Shown in pieces: positions 21,200 to 31,707 of a stretch of DNA of 64,000 nucleotides. The notes under the pieces were generated by a model. The model ran no database searches, was not told where the DNA came from, and saw only the letters and a program-made list of their open reading frames with translations. A program made the translations under genes and the position numbers. The DNA lies in contig CM051458.1 of assembly GCA_028274465.1 (NCBI GenBank), positions 60,253,253 through 60,317,252 on the forward strand, given 5' to 3'. The stretch's first letter is position 1. Each line of letters begins with the position of its first letter. The DNA comes from Plantago ovata (taxonomy: Eukaryota > Streptophyta > Magnoliopsida > Lamiales > Plantaginaceae).

Positions 21200-22435
21200 T
21201 GATGAATGTGTATTTTACACTTTCATTCGAGTTTTTTTCACCTATTAGCTATCCTCTATGTTAATTTAGCTATATTTTAGTACATTTTATAGAATAGTGT
21301 CACGTTTCCTTTAGATTTTATTTACAGGTTTGGTTGAAATTCGGAATTTACGGGCAATTAATTAAAGTCTACAAGGATTGGGTTTCCAAGCATATTTGGA
21401 GTATCTGAGGTTTCCGGATAGGATTGGAGTCTAGGGCCGAATCTGGAGGTTAGAAGGCCATTAGAAGTCTGAAACCGAGTCCGAAAAGGTGAAGAAATCC
21501 AAATCCGCGTCGAAAAAGCGGAAATTCCGCGAAAAACTGGGGGCGAACCCCCCGTGCCTCGGCGAACCGCCCCAATGGATTTTCGGGCCTATAATAGTTG
21601 CGAGTTTTCTCTCCGAATTCATATCTTTCCAAGCCTACTTTCTCACCTCTCTCTATAGTTTTAGGTAGGAATTCCCGGGGCCTGTCCTGGGAGTTCCAGC
21701 TTAGGGGATACTTTTTCATAGCAGATTGGAGCGCGTAGGATCGCATCATCCGGAGATTGACAACCTTCGGTAACTTGTATCTTACAACTTTTATCTACTA
21801 TTTTATATTATTCTTTCAATATGTTTTCTTCTATGATTGCTATTGATTGCATGACATTATGAGTAGCTAAATTTATCGTTGGTGGTAGTATGTGAACTTA
21901 GCGAGGGAAGATAATCATGCTAATGGCTATCGCGCATTATACTCCGTGTCATTGCTTTATTTCGTGATGAGTTGAACACCAAAATTCTCGTATGTTGTAT
22001 TGATCATTATGCACACTAGGACATTGTCGGCCAATCAGACTTAATTATCTTCGTAGTGTTGAATGATTACGGAACACAATAGGACGTTAGTTGTTGACAG
22101 GTCAGACCCATATTATCTTCGTAGTGCACAATACTTACAACAGGACCCAAGATTCATTCAAAGATCTCATGCAAGACCGAGGAATTTATGCATGATTATC
22201 GACCCATTATGTAAGAAGGACCATACTACCATCAACCTCCATTATCTGCTTGAAAACCCCTATTGCTTTTATTTGTTTTTATATTTTCCTGTTATAGATA
22301 AAGCTAGTTATAGTCCTGAGAGAACGACACTCGAGTCATTCTACTACTACACTACGGTTTTCGTTGTAGTTGTGGATTGCCTTTGGCTAATACAAATTTA
22401 TTGTTTGACTCGGAATGACAAAATCCGGTTCATCA
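21200..22435 (+). repeat. B 5' LTR (noisy reading)
   Basis: 1236 bases. Compared with the 3' LTR (1280) and with 42291-43568 (1278), it has dozens of single-base losses, including a damaged TATA (TATAATAG). The pattern fits poor consensus near a contig end rather than age. Confidence 0.9.
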
Positions 22436-22438
22436 AAT

Positions 22439-22456
22439 TGGCGCCGTTGCCGGGGA
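22439..22456 (+). other. Primer binding site (tRNA-Asp), B
   Basis: TGGCGCCGTTGCCGGGGA, exact. In the inverted copy (42270-42287) one base differs (GTCG for GCCG). Confidence 0.9.
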
Positions 22457-22591
22457 CTATACTCCTTTTTTTTCTATTTGTTTTTATTTACAGCTTTAGA
22501 TTCCTATTTCTTTTAGTTTAGTTTTCCTTTTAATCTCTCTCTGTTTTCCTATTTGTTTCTAATCACTTACGTAGACTGTCACAGATTGTGT

Positions 22592-23650
22592 ATGCCGCAT
22601 ACACGTTCTGCAGGAATACCGCTTGCTGATTCAATTGCTGAGATCGATAGAGTCTACCACCAAAGAAGGCGACTCCTTTTCAAGGAATCGACGGAATGGC
22701 AGAAGTAGACCACTGAAGGCATGGGTACAACCCACCAAGGATCGTATGAGGGGACCGGCGATTGTTCTTTCGCCCGCAACCCGAGATCTGGAAATCAAGA
22801 ACCACGCATTCAACAACTTCCGAGGTTCTATGGCTTATCAAGGGAAGATGTGATGGGGTACTTGAACGATATCGATGATTTCGTCAACCAACTCCCACGA
22901 CCCGGAGCTGACATAACAACGGATGAGTTGAGGATGAAGGTTTTTGCTATGGGACTTGGCGACAGAGCCAAGTCATGGCTGAGTTCTCTACCAGCCGGCT
23001 CGCTGGACCTTGGGAAAAGGTTTTTTCAGCTTTCATGGAGAAATACTTCCCACACACTCTGACTACCGCGCTTAAGGCGCAATCACTGGTTTCAAGCAAG
23101 ACTATGATGAGACCATCTACACCGCGTTCGAGAGGTTCCAAGATCTCACGAACAAGTGCCCTCACCATGGTTTTGAACTCTCCGACCTAGTCCAACACTT
23201 CTACAATGGACTAACCTTCGAGAACCAACAAGTGGTGGATTTCCAATGCCGAGGCAATATTTGGGAGGAACCGCAGAAGCCGTCTGGGCAGTTTTCGAAA
23301 GGCTTGCTAAGGGTTCGCAGTTCAAGGACCCAAGAGCAATGGTTAGGAGACGTGGACCTGAAGCACCGACTCAAGAAGCCCCTATGTACAGGGGGAATGG
23401 GGATCAATTCGAGTGCTTTACCAACGAATTGAAGCAAGTCCTCAAGAGCGCCACCGGAACAACTGTTTCGAACGAAGTATGCCGAATATGCAAGAACTAT
23501 GGGCATGGGGCTCATATGTGTAGATCGGAGCTGGCATACGAAGATGGCAACTGGGCTCGAGGAGGCGAAGAAGAAGCCTTTGCTACGGAGTTTGGCACTC
23601 AAGAAGTTAGCTACGGACAAGACGGTAGGAATCCTCGAGGTGGATTTTGA
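22592..23650 (+). pseudogene. gag: B gag
   Basis: It starts MPHTRSAGIPLADS and carries the gag core (DFVNQLPRPG, FAMGLGDRAKSWLSSLPAGSLD, CPHHGFELSDLVQHFYNGL) and a zinc knuckle CRICKNYGHGAHMC (C-x2-C-x4-H-x4-C) near 23480-23525. Compared with the A' gag it lacks about 24 residues after RRRLL. Several frame changes (near 22700, 23020, 23085, 23270) are absent or differently placed in the inverted copy, so many are likely sequencing errors. Confidence 0.85.
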
Positions 23651-23886
23651 GAAGAGGATACCGTAACAATCAAGGATATGCACCGGCTAACCAAACTTAT
23701 GACCTAACCAAGACCGTAGCAGGCTGAACTATGGTAATGATCACTGCGAAAACCCCGCTCCGAAAGAGCCACCGAAGTCGAAGACGGCTCTACTGATGGA
23801 GAACTTACAGAAGATGGTCGATCACACACAAAGTTTTCTCAAACGGTATGAAGAGGATTCGAGAAAACTAGGGCAAGGCTCGATAG

Positions 23887-24605
23887 GTGGAAGAGAGCAC
23901 TAGGCTTGCCCATCAAAAGATGCAAGAGTTGATCGACCGAAGAGCAAGTAAAGAACAAGGCAACACTGAGAAGGTTGTTAGGTGCGAGTGTTGCATGAAG
24001 GAAGAACTTCTACAGGCTGAGGAAGAAGAGGAGGACCTTGGTTCTGACACAAGTGAAGAGGAGCAAGAGGATCCCGAACCACTCCCTAAAAGTTTCGATG
24101 TTAAGGTAGGGATTGGTGAGCTTGAAGATGTCCGTGCCACACTAGACACGGGATCCTACTCAAACATAATTCCTTTGAATGTGTTTGAAAAGAGTAACCT
24201 TGGAAAACTATCTGAGGAAAGGGCTATTGTGCGACTGGCGGATGGATCATTCATGAGACCCGAAGGCGTTGTGAAAAATGTGTTGGTCAAGATTGGTGAA
24301 GCATCAATAAACACCAATTTCGTAGTTATGCCGGCATCTGCACCTGGACGGGGGATGTCATACTCTTAGGGCAAACATTCTTGACCAAGCTACGCTCCGT
24401 AATGGACATCTACCAAAGAACTTTCACCATCGAGGTGGATGGCAAACAACACGTACTGCAAGCCATACCTGATCCACCAGAGCCGCCAAATATTATTACT
24501 CACTATTGTGGTCTTGCAGCCTATATTCTTTCTTATTCACAGGTTCGTGGAATGGAAAGGAGATCGATGAAGGGGAAGGCTAGTACCCGCAAAAAGAAGA
24601 GATAG
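23887..24605 (+). pseudogene. B protease and C-terminal tail
   Basis: The frame from 23887 has a Glu-rich linker with a CECC cysteine cluster. An aspartic protease follows: LDTGSYSNIIP (active site DTG), then RLADGSFMRPEGVVKNVLVKIGE and NFVVMPAS. A frame change near 24365 (the flap/LLG region) leads to TKLRSVMDIYQRTFTIEVDGKQH and a basic tail ending at 24605. No RT follows. The protease would cut gag; a domain that stops here can only process a gag-protease precursor. Confidence 0.85.
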
Positions 24606-25702
24606 GCGCAGACAGGAGTCGAGTCAAAGACTTAAAACAATGACGCTATCCGGGAGGCAACCCGGAATTTTTACCGCTTTCTTTACTGCTTTTCTGCATG
24701 CATTCATTCTTGAACTATTTGCTTCTCATATGCGAATTTGTTCATATGTGTGTCGTATATACTTTTGTTTGAGTGAGATTTTCGAGTGGTTATTTGAAAA
24801 AAATTAGTTTCGGGATTTAAAACCGCATTTTCTGACATCGGGACCCGTCTCCCCGCAATGGGGAGCACGGGGCGAACCGCCCCACTTGGGGGGCGAACCG
24901 CCCCACGCGTGGGGCGAACCGCCCCACAGTCCCAGATCTTAAAAAATGCGGATTTCAACCCCAAAACCATATATTCTTCATTCTTCTTCATCCATACTCC
25001 CAAAAAACCCGAAAAGCGCGATTTTGCTTCTAAATCTTCATAACTTCTTCGTTTCTTGTCCAAATTGAGTGTTCTTTAGCTTAATTCGAAGCCTATTACA
25101 TGATCTATCATCCAAACCAATCAGATTTCATCCTAATTCGTTAGATTTGCAGATCTGAGGTATCATCTTTGAGAACCCTAATTTTCGAATTTGGGGGTTT
25201 TCTAATTTGAGCTTCAATTATGCTTGTTTGATGCATGGGTATGTTGTTTATATGATTAGACATGTTATTTACTATCAATTGCATGCTCAATTTTGCTTGA
25301 ATTGTTGATTTGGGTATTTTGCTATTAGATGATATATCTTGTTATGCATTATGTCATTATGTTTGATTTATAGCATATGGATATGTTTATTGGTGTAATG
25401 TTGGTAGATTTGACGATAGAATGCTTATTAGTTAAGAATGAGGATTTATGTTGTTGAATTTTTTGCGCTGCTATGGCATGAATTGAAACCTTGTTATCAA
25501 GGTTATTTGTTGTCTAGTAAGAGCATGATGTGATGTATTGCATGTAATAGTTACGTTGATATGTTGCATGATGAAGTAGCTAGGCTAGACATTGCGGTTT
25601 GGGGAGTTCGATTGAGGAATTTATCACTTGTGTGTCTCGCTTTTACACTAGCATATATTTGAGTCTGATTTGAGTCGTACGAGGTGCTAATCGCTGTTTG
25701 TA
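24606..25702 (+). other. B ORF2 leader with GC dyads and intron-like segment
   Basis: The region holds three GGGGCGAACCGCCCC dyads plus a CTCCCC/GGGGAG pair (24848-24927). A pyrimidine-rich stretch follows, then a segment from GTATCATC (25160) to TTTGTAG (25702), 543 bases, with intron features. The matching segment in A' (29864-30406) has exactly the same length. Confidence 0.6.
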
Positions 25703-26270
25703 GGTACCATACTAAGGGTAGGGAGTATTCCCGTATCATTGCTGTGAAGAACCATGTCAAGGAAGGTGATCTCGCTAGATGTACGTTCGAGCCAAGGGGT
25801 TTGGCAACAACGTCGTGGATTATCCGAGAGGAGGAGTTAGAATACACCTGGAGTAAGGACTCCTATGCCTATTCATGCACCACCGAAGGGTCAGAGACCA
25901 CTATTATGTTAGCACTCCATCACGAGGACTGCAGAGTTCGAGTGAACAGGAAGGCACCGGGACATTCTAGCAGCGACGGATTTTATCTTGAGTTCGCAGT
26001 TGCTAGAAGGTTCCGAAGCGCTAGCTTGGTTCCAAAACGTAACGACATGGGTACACAGTCCCTCGTTAGGGCACCCCTTGCCTGCCTCTAAAGTGAGCAT
26101 CATATTGACATTGGTCGGAGCAACAGTGGATAAAGTGGTCAAAATTGGAAAAAAAAGGTAGAAGACTTCTGAGCGTCCGAACAGCTTACTGTAACCTTCT
26201 CGAGGTGTAAATCGTTGGAGGGGGAGGTCCTGATACCACTGCCCTTTCCCCTTCAACAGTTCACATCCTA
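25703..26270 (+). other. Unidentified segment replacing the ORF2 body in B
   Basis: In A' this position holds the start of ORF2. Here the sequence is different: a plus frame is open from the leader to 26091, a minus frame is open at 25909-26256, and neither resembles ORF2 or any family I recognise. It may be captured DNA or a diverged ORF2. Confidence 0.4.
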
Positions 26271-26555
26271 TTGAAGGGCTACAGGATGGAGAATTTCATA
26301 ACAGCGGCGGCTAATCTTGAGAATTCTACCTGCCACTGCAACTCTACTGGCGATGATGATGATGACAGTAGTGACAATGAAGACCATACGGGCAATGATG
26401 ACTCTGATAGAGGAGTTGATCCTGACCGGCCTAAAATGGAACTACCGCAACCATCAGAAGACCTGATGTCACACTATGAAACTCACAGAGGAGGCCCAAT
26501 AAATCACAAGCAGCATACTCAGCCGACCGAGGCCAAACCATGGGGTAACATCTAG
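26271..26555 (+). pseudogene. B ORF2 C-terminal acidic tail remnant
   Basis: A 94-codon frame has an Asp-rich run (GDDDDDSSDNEDHTGNDD) comparable in place and character with the Asp/Glu-rich tail of ORF2 in A'. It runs into the conserved 3' region at GGTAACATCTAGTATCAC. Confidence 0.5.
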
Positions 26556-28031
26556 TATCACATCTTATTTCCTCATTTTCTTACTGCTAGGGACTAGCGT
26601 TAATTTCATGAGGGGGATGGGATTTAAGTGATCTAGTATTATTAGTTTGGAGCTTGACATTGGTAGGCCGAGTATAGTACCTCACATGCTTTATCCGTCT
26701 GCATTTGCATTTGCACGTTTACTGCTTTCTTAGATTTTTTAGGTTGCATTCACTACATTCATCCTAGGATAGTTTTGCATGTTTTTATATGGAATTTATT
26801 GCCGAATTTTTTGAACTTTTTTATTGGGTAGATCAACTAGCTATGCCATTAATCGTATGCTTCATCTCTATGAATTTGTTTGAGGTTTTTCTCGCTTGGC
26901 TTGTCACATTTATGTATTGCACTTAGTTGAGCTCGGTAGTCTCGACATCACTTAGTGGTGTTTTCTCTACTGCGGTTCACGAAGGCCTTTATAATAGGAT
27001 GATGCATGTTAGGGTCTTATGGTTGTTTTCCCGAGTAATTATGTACCTAAGAGGCAACAAGTCTTCACCATGCTTTGAGATTGCTAAATGCCTAGAAAGG
27101 AGGTAGTGTGAGGTTGTGTGATCCTTTGTTTATAACCTATTCTTCCGAATAGGTTTGGGGAGGGGGTTACACCATCATAGACTTGTTTCTGTTTTTCATT
27201 TTCGTATCGTGAGTTTATTTTTCCTTTTCCGTAATTTTGTACTCCAACCTATTCTTTCGAATAGGTTTGGGGAAGTCGTGTGAGACATTTTGTTTCTCTT
27301 TTTGTTATGCTACTGCTGGCTAGAAAAAAATCGAAAAAAAAGATAGAAAAATTCCAGAAGAAAAAAAAAGAATCTGGAAAGAAAAAGAAAAAGAAGAGAA
27401 GACCCCAAAAAAAGCAAAGAAGGGTCCAAAAAATAAAGCCAAATAGCAGTTAGCAAAGTTTGAGTCTTTTCCATTTTTCGTATTGTTCGTAATTGTGTTT
27501 TTCTATTTTTTATCTTTTTTGTCTTAAGTGTCATCTGTTCTAAGACCACCCTCGTCCTGCCATTCAGGAAGTGGTGAATAGCTTAAGACTTTACTTGAGA
27601 GATGGGTAGAATAGGGGAGTGTTATCTTTTATAGGGAACCCTCCTTCGTTTGATGAGAGCCAGTACTGGTTCGACCTCTTTTGAGGAAAAGTCGTAACAT
27701 GGTGGAACAGCAGTAAGTCCTTAGTTTCATAGGCACGGGGCAACCATTCGTATCTTAGCATGCATCATTACGTCGTCACTGACTAGGTCCAGGTAGAGAA
27801 TGTTACGAGAGACTATCTTGTCTTGACATAAGTGCTTATGTGGATGTGTATAAGTCAATCGAGGTATTCTTCAACCTATATTCATGCTTTGATTTATATG
27901 GTTTTTGTTCATATGTTATTTGGTAGATTCAGTAATTTAGTTCATTTTATTTGGCATGAAACTCCATTTTGTGTCTTGCATGTTTTTTGTATTAGAGTCT
28001 AGCTTAGTTGCTTGAGGACAAGCAAAGGTTC
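26556..28031 (+). other. B conserved 3' non-coding region
   Basis: It matches the N1 and A' 3' regions closely, with hairpins at 27134-27155 and 27246-27267 and the A-rich purine tract (about 27325-27445). No gene is seen. Confidence 0.75.
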
Positions 28032-28042
28032 GGTTTGGGGAG
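28032..28042 (+). other. Polypurine tract of B
   Basis: GGTTTGGGGAG, two bases before the 3' LTR. Confidence 0.8.
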
Positions 28043-28044
28043 TT

Positions 28045-29324
28045 TGATGAATGTGTATTTTACACTTTCATTCGAGTCTTTTTCACCTAATTTAGCTATC
28101 CTCTATGTTAATTTAGCTATATTTTAGTACATTTTATTAGAATAGTGTCACGTTTCCTTTTAGATTTTATTTTACAGGTTTTGGTTGAAATTCGGAGATT
28201 TACGGGCAATTATATTAAAGTCTACAAGGAATTGGTGTTCCAGAAGCATATTGGAGTATCTGAAGGTTTCCGGATAGGATTTAGAATCTAGGGGCCGAAT
28301 CTGGAGGTTAGGAGGCCATTAGAAGTCTGAAACCAAGTCCGAAAAGGTGAAGAAATCCAAATCCGCGTCGAAAAACGCAGAAATTCCGCGAAAAACTGGG
28401 GGGCGAACCGCCCCGTGCCTCGGGCGAACCGCCCCAGAGGATTTTCGGGCCTATATATAGTTGCGAGTTTTCTCTCCGAAATTCATATCTTTCCAAGCCT
28501 ACTTTCTCACCTCTCTCTATAGTTTTAGGTAGGAACTTTTCGGGGCCTGTCCTGGGAGTTCCATAGCTTAGGGGATACTTTTTCATAGCAGATTGGAGCG
28601 CGTAGGATCGCAATCATCCGGAGATTGACAACCTTCGGTAACTTTGTATCTTACAACTTTTATCTACTGATTTTATATATTCTTTCAATATGTTTTCTTC
28701 TATGATTGCTATTGATTGCATGCACATTATGACTAGCTAAATTTATAGTTGGTGGTAGTATGTGAATTCTTAGCGAGGGAAGATAATCATGCTAATGGCT
28801 ATATCGCGCATTATACTCCGTGTCATTGCTTTATTTCGTTGATGAGTTGAACACCAAAATTCTCGTATGTTGTATTGATCATTATGCACACTAGGACACT
28901 TGTCGGCCAATCAGACTTAATTATCTTCGTAGTGCTGAATGATTACGGAACACAATAGGACGTTAGTTGTTGACAGGTCAGACCCATATTATCTTCGTAG
29001 TGCACAATACTTACAACAGGACCCAAGATTCATTCAAAGATCTCTATGCAAGACCGAGGAATTTATGCATGATTATCGACCCATTATGTTAAGAAGGACC
29101 ATATTATCACCAACCTCCATTATCTGCTTGAAAACCCCCTATTGCTTTTTATTTGCTGTTTTATATTTTCCTGTTCAATAGATAAAGCTAGTTATAGTCC
29201 TGAGAGAACGACACTCGAGTCATTCTACTACTACACTACGGTTTTCGTTGTAGTTGTGGATTGCCTTTGGCTAAATACAAATTTTATTTGTTTGAATCGG
29301 AATCCGACAAAATCCGGTTCATCA
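28045..29324 (+). repeat. B 3' LTR
   Basis: 1280 bases, TGATGAATG to GGTTCATCA. Two GC dyads (about 28397-28433) precede the TATA box at 28452-28460. Confidence 0.93.
28452..28460 (+). promoter_or_regulatory. TATA box of B 3' LTR
   Basis: TATATATAG follows two GC dyads. Confidence 0.65.
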
Positions 29325-29329
29325 GGAGG

Positions 29330-30411
29330 CAACCCGGAGTTTTTATCGCTTTTTTACCGCTTTATTGCATGCATTCATACTTGAACAATTTGCTTTTCTT
29401 ATGTGAAATTGTTCGTCTCTGTGTCGTATGTGCTTATGTTTGTGTTTGAGTGAACTTTTTCGAGTAGTTTTATGAGTAAAATAGTTTTCGGGGATTAAAA
29501 AACTGCGTTTTTTCGAATGTTTCGTCTCCCCACCTCAGGAGGTGGGGGGCGAATCGCCCCACAAGTCCAGAGAGCTCCGTGCTCTCTGGACGTGCGGGGC
29601 GACTCGCCCCGCACCCGGGGCGACTCGCCCCGTGGCTCCAGTAGGAGAAAAACGGGGGATGAACCCCATTCTCCTCATTTCTTCATCTCTTCACCCTTCT
29701 TACTCCAAAAATTCCCAAATTTTCAAAATATCTTCAATCCTTCATAAAATCTTCATTACTCCATCAAATTGTGTGTTCTTTAGCTTCAATCGAAGCCCAT
29801 TACGTGCTCTTTCTTTTCATCCGAATAAATTTCTTCCTAGTTCATTCAATATTCCGGTTTGAGGTAATCTCACATGAACCCTAGTTTTTCAAATTTGGGG
29901 GTTTTTTGATTTATGCTTCAATTAAGCTTATATGATGTATGGGTTGATGTCTTGTGTGATTAGAAACGTTATTCACTATCAATTGCATGTTCAATTAGGC
30001 TTGGTTTGTTGGTTTGAGAATTTTGCTATTAGATGACTATATCTTGTTATGCAATGTATCTTTCACTTTCATTCCATGTTTAAACATGTGTTTGTTGATA
30101 TAATAATGATGGGTATGATGGTAGAATGCATAATTGATGAAGTTGAAGATTTATGATGATAGATTTTTTGCTACTATGGTATGAATTGAGCCTTATGATT
30201 CAAGGCTATTGGTTTTCTAGCAAGAGCATAATGTAATATGTGCATGTAGTAGTTACATTGATATGTTGCATGTTGAAGTAGCTAGACTAGACATGGAGGT
30301 TTTTGAGGAGTTCGATTGTTGTAGATATAGCTCGTATGTTCGCTCTTGCATTTGCATATGCATAAGTGTGTTTTGTGTCATACAAGATACTAATTGTTGT
30401 TTGTAGGAATC
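29330..30411 (+). other. A' ORF2 leader: GC dyad array and 5' intron-like segment
   Basis: The leader has dyads GGGGCGAATCGCCCC, GGGGCGACTCGCCCC (twice) and a perfect 11-base-arm hairpin (GTCCAGAGAGC arms, 29565-29591). A segment from GTAATCTC (29864) to GTTTGTAG (30406), 543 bases and T-rich, has intron boundaries and ends five bases before the ORF2 ATG. The same layout and length occur in B. It suggests a spliced leader for ORF2. Confidence 0.6.
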
Positions 30412-31707
30412 ATGGCTCCACGAGGATCGAAGAAAGCTGGCTCGAGCAAGAAGGGTAAGGGGGTAGCATCAAGCTCCCAACCTTCCCACGATATGTACGA
30501 GTTGTCTCTAGCTGCAATAGATGTCCGACAAAGGCTCGAAGCGGAGCTAGCCCAAGGTGGGAGATCGATTATACCAGACAGACGGATAGATATTCCGGAT
30601 AAAGTAGCTAACATGGCAGGGTACAGGACGCTCTCCCGATTGGCGAGTAAAAGGAATTGGGTTTGGTATTCTTCAAACAGATTCAAGGGGTACGACATGA
30701 GCCTCCTCCATGAGTTCTATGCTGGATTCACTGATCTTGAGGAGAAGGAGGGGGTACTCGTTCGAGGTCTAATTGTACCATGGACGCCGACCTCAATTTC
30801 TGCATTCATCTATTTTGGGCAACGGGAGTTCACAGGAAGCAACCATGCCTACGAGTATTCAAGGGCCTCTAGGGGGAGAAGTGACATTACAGATGTGATC
30901 TGCAACAGGGAGTACAGGTATCCAGAAACTGGAGCACAACCTGCAAGGATCCGTCAGAGTGACCGTAGCATCGAGGCTAAGGTGATGATGAAATTCTGCA
31001 TCTTCAACTTGATCCCTAGAAAGAATGACACTTGGATACAGCCAAATTACGCCGAGCTCCTCTACTGCATGATAGGCAAGCATCGAATCGACATCGGTCA
31101 CATCATGTATGCCGAGTATGAGCGCCACTGGGAAAAAAAGAAGAATCCCTTCATCTTTCCGAGCTTCATCACTGCCTACTGCAAATATTACGGGGTCGAG
31201 GACATTGATGAGGGGGATTGCGAGGTCGCTGCCCTTTCACCTTCGACTATTGATGTGCAGCTGACTAGGTATCAAATGAAGAACCCCACGGCTGCTGCCG
31301 CTGATGCGGAAGCACCCTGCCAACCGACTGATTCAGATAATGAAAATGATTATGAGGATGCTATGGAAGATGATGATGGCCGAGCCCCTATCCCGGATAT
31401 TCCTTTTGTCCATAGAGCACCACATGCACCGCCTCGAGCACCACATGGTTCTCAAAGCTTTGACTTCTCTGATTTTCGGGACCATATCACTGATAGTGTT
31501 GCAGCCTTGACCACTACTGTCCAAGGAATGCGACAAGACCTCGACGGGCACATTGCCCAACGCAACCGCGATTGGGAGTTGTTTGAGGAGCATCGCCGAG
31601 AGGATAGGCAGGTAAGGTGGGAGCAACAACAGCTCATCCAGCGGCAACAGGATCTCCTGTCTGACATGTGGAGAGACTATTATGGGGATGACAACCCTGA
31701 TAACTAG
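30412..31707 (+). CDS. ORF2: putative plant transposon protein (PF20167-like)
   Basis: A 431-codon intact frame. I chose the ATG at 30412 rather than the in-frame 30394 because the latter lies inside the intron-like segment. A basic N-terminus (APRGSKK...KKGKG) is followed by a globular region (residues about 50-270; RNWVWYSSNRFKGYD, LLHEFYAGF, VRGLIVPWTP, NLIPRKNDTWI, GHIMYAEYE) that fits the 'putative plant transposon protein' domain found beside plant gypsy elements. Then come an acidic run (DSDNENDYEDAMEDDDG) and a Gln/Arg-rich, probably coiled-coil C-terminus. I see no signal peptide or membrane segment, so it is not obviously envelope-like. Function is unknown. It is the only long undamaged retroelement frame in the window. 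Confidence 0.8.
   Translation: MAPRGSKKAGSSKKGKGVASSSQPSHDMYELSLAAIDVRQRLEAELAQGGRSIIPDRRIDIPDKVANMAGYRTLSRLASKRNWVWYSSNRFKGYDMSLLHEFYAGFTDLEEKEGVLVRGLIVPWTPTSISAFIYFGQREFTGSNHAYEYSRASRGRSDITDVICNREYRYPETGAQPARIRQSDRSIEAKVMMKFCIFNLIPRKNDTWIQPNYAELLYCMIGKHRIDIGHIMYAEYERHWEKKKNPFIFPSFITAYCKYYGVEDIDEGDCEVAALSPSTIDVQLTRYQMKNPTAAAADAEAPCQPTDSDNENDYEDAMEDDDGRAPIPDIPFVHRAPHAPPRAPHGSQSFDFSDFRDHITDSVAALTTTVQGMRQDLDGHIAQRNRDWELFEEHRREDRQVRWEQQQLIQRQQDLLSDMWRDYYGDDNPDN

Larger units (their letters stand above)
21200..29324 (+). mobile_element. B: complete LTR element with gag, protease and ORF2 remnant, no RT or integrase
   Basis: 8125 bases with both LTRs, a perfect tRNA-Asp primer site, a polypurine tract and the GGAGG duplication. 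Inside are gag with a CCHC knuckle, an aspartic protease, a leader with a 543-base intron-like segment, a replaced or decayed ORF2, and the shared 3' region. There is no RT, RNase H or integrase, and too little room for them between protease (24605) and the leader. It sits inside A', a relative, at the same place where its own sequence reads GCTATCCGGGAGGC. It probably depended on a C1-like helper. Confidence 0.9.

Noticed and set aside
30412-31707. Envelope-like protein as the identity of ORF2
   Set aside because: Its position after the gag-protease part suggests this, but there is no signal peptide, no hydrophobic membrane segment and no cleavage-like site; the sequence fits the cytosolic plant transposon protein type better.
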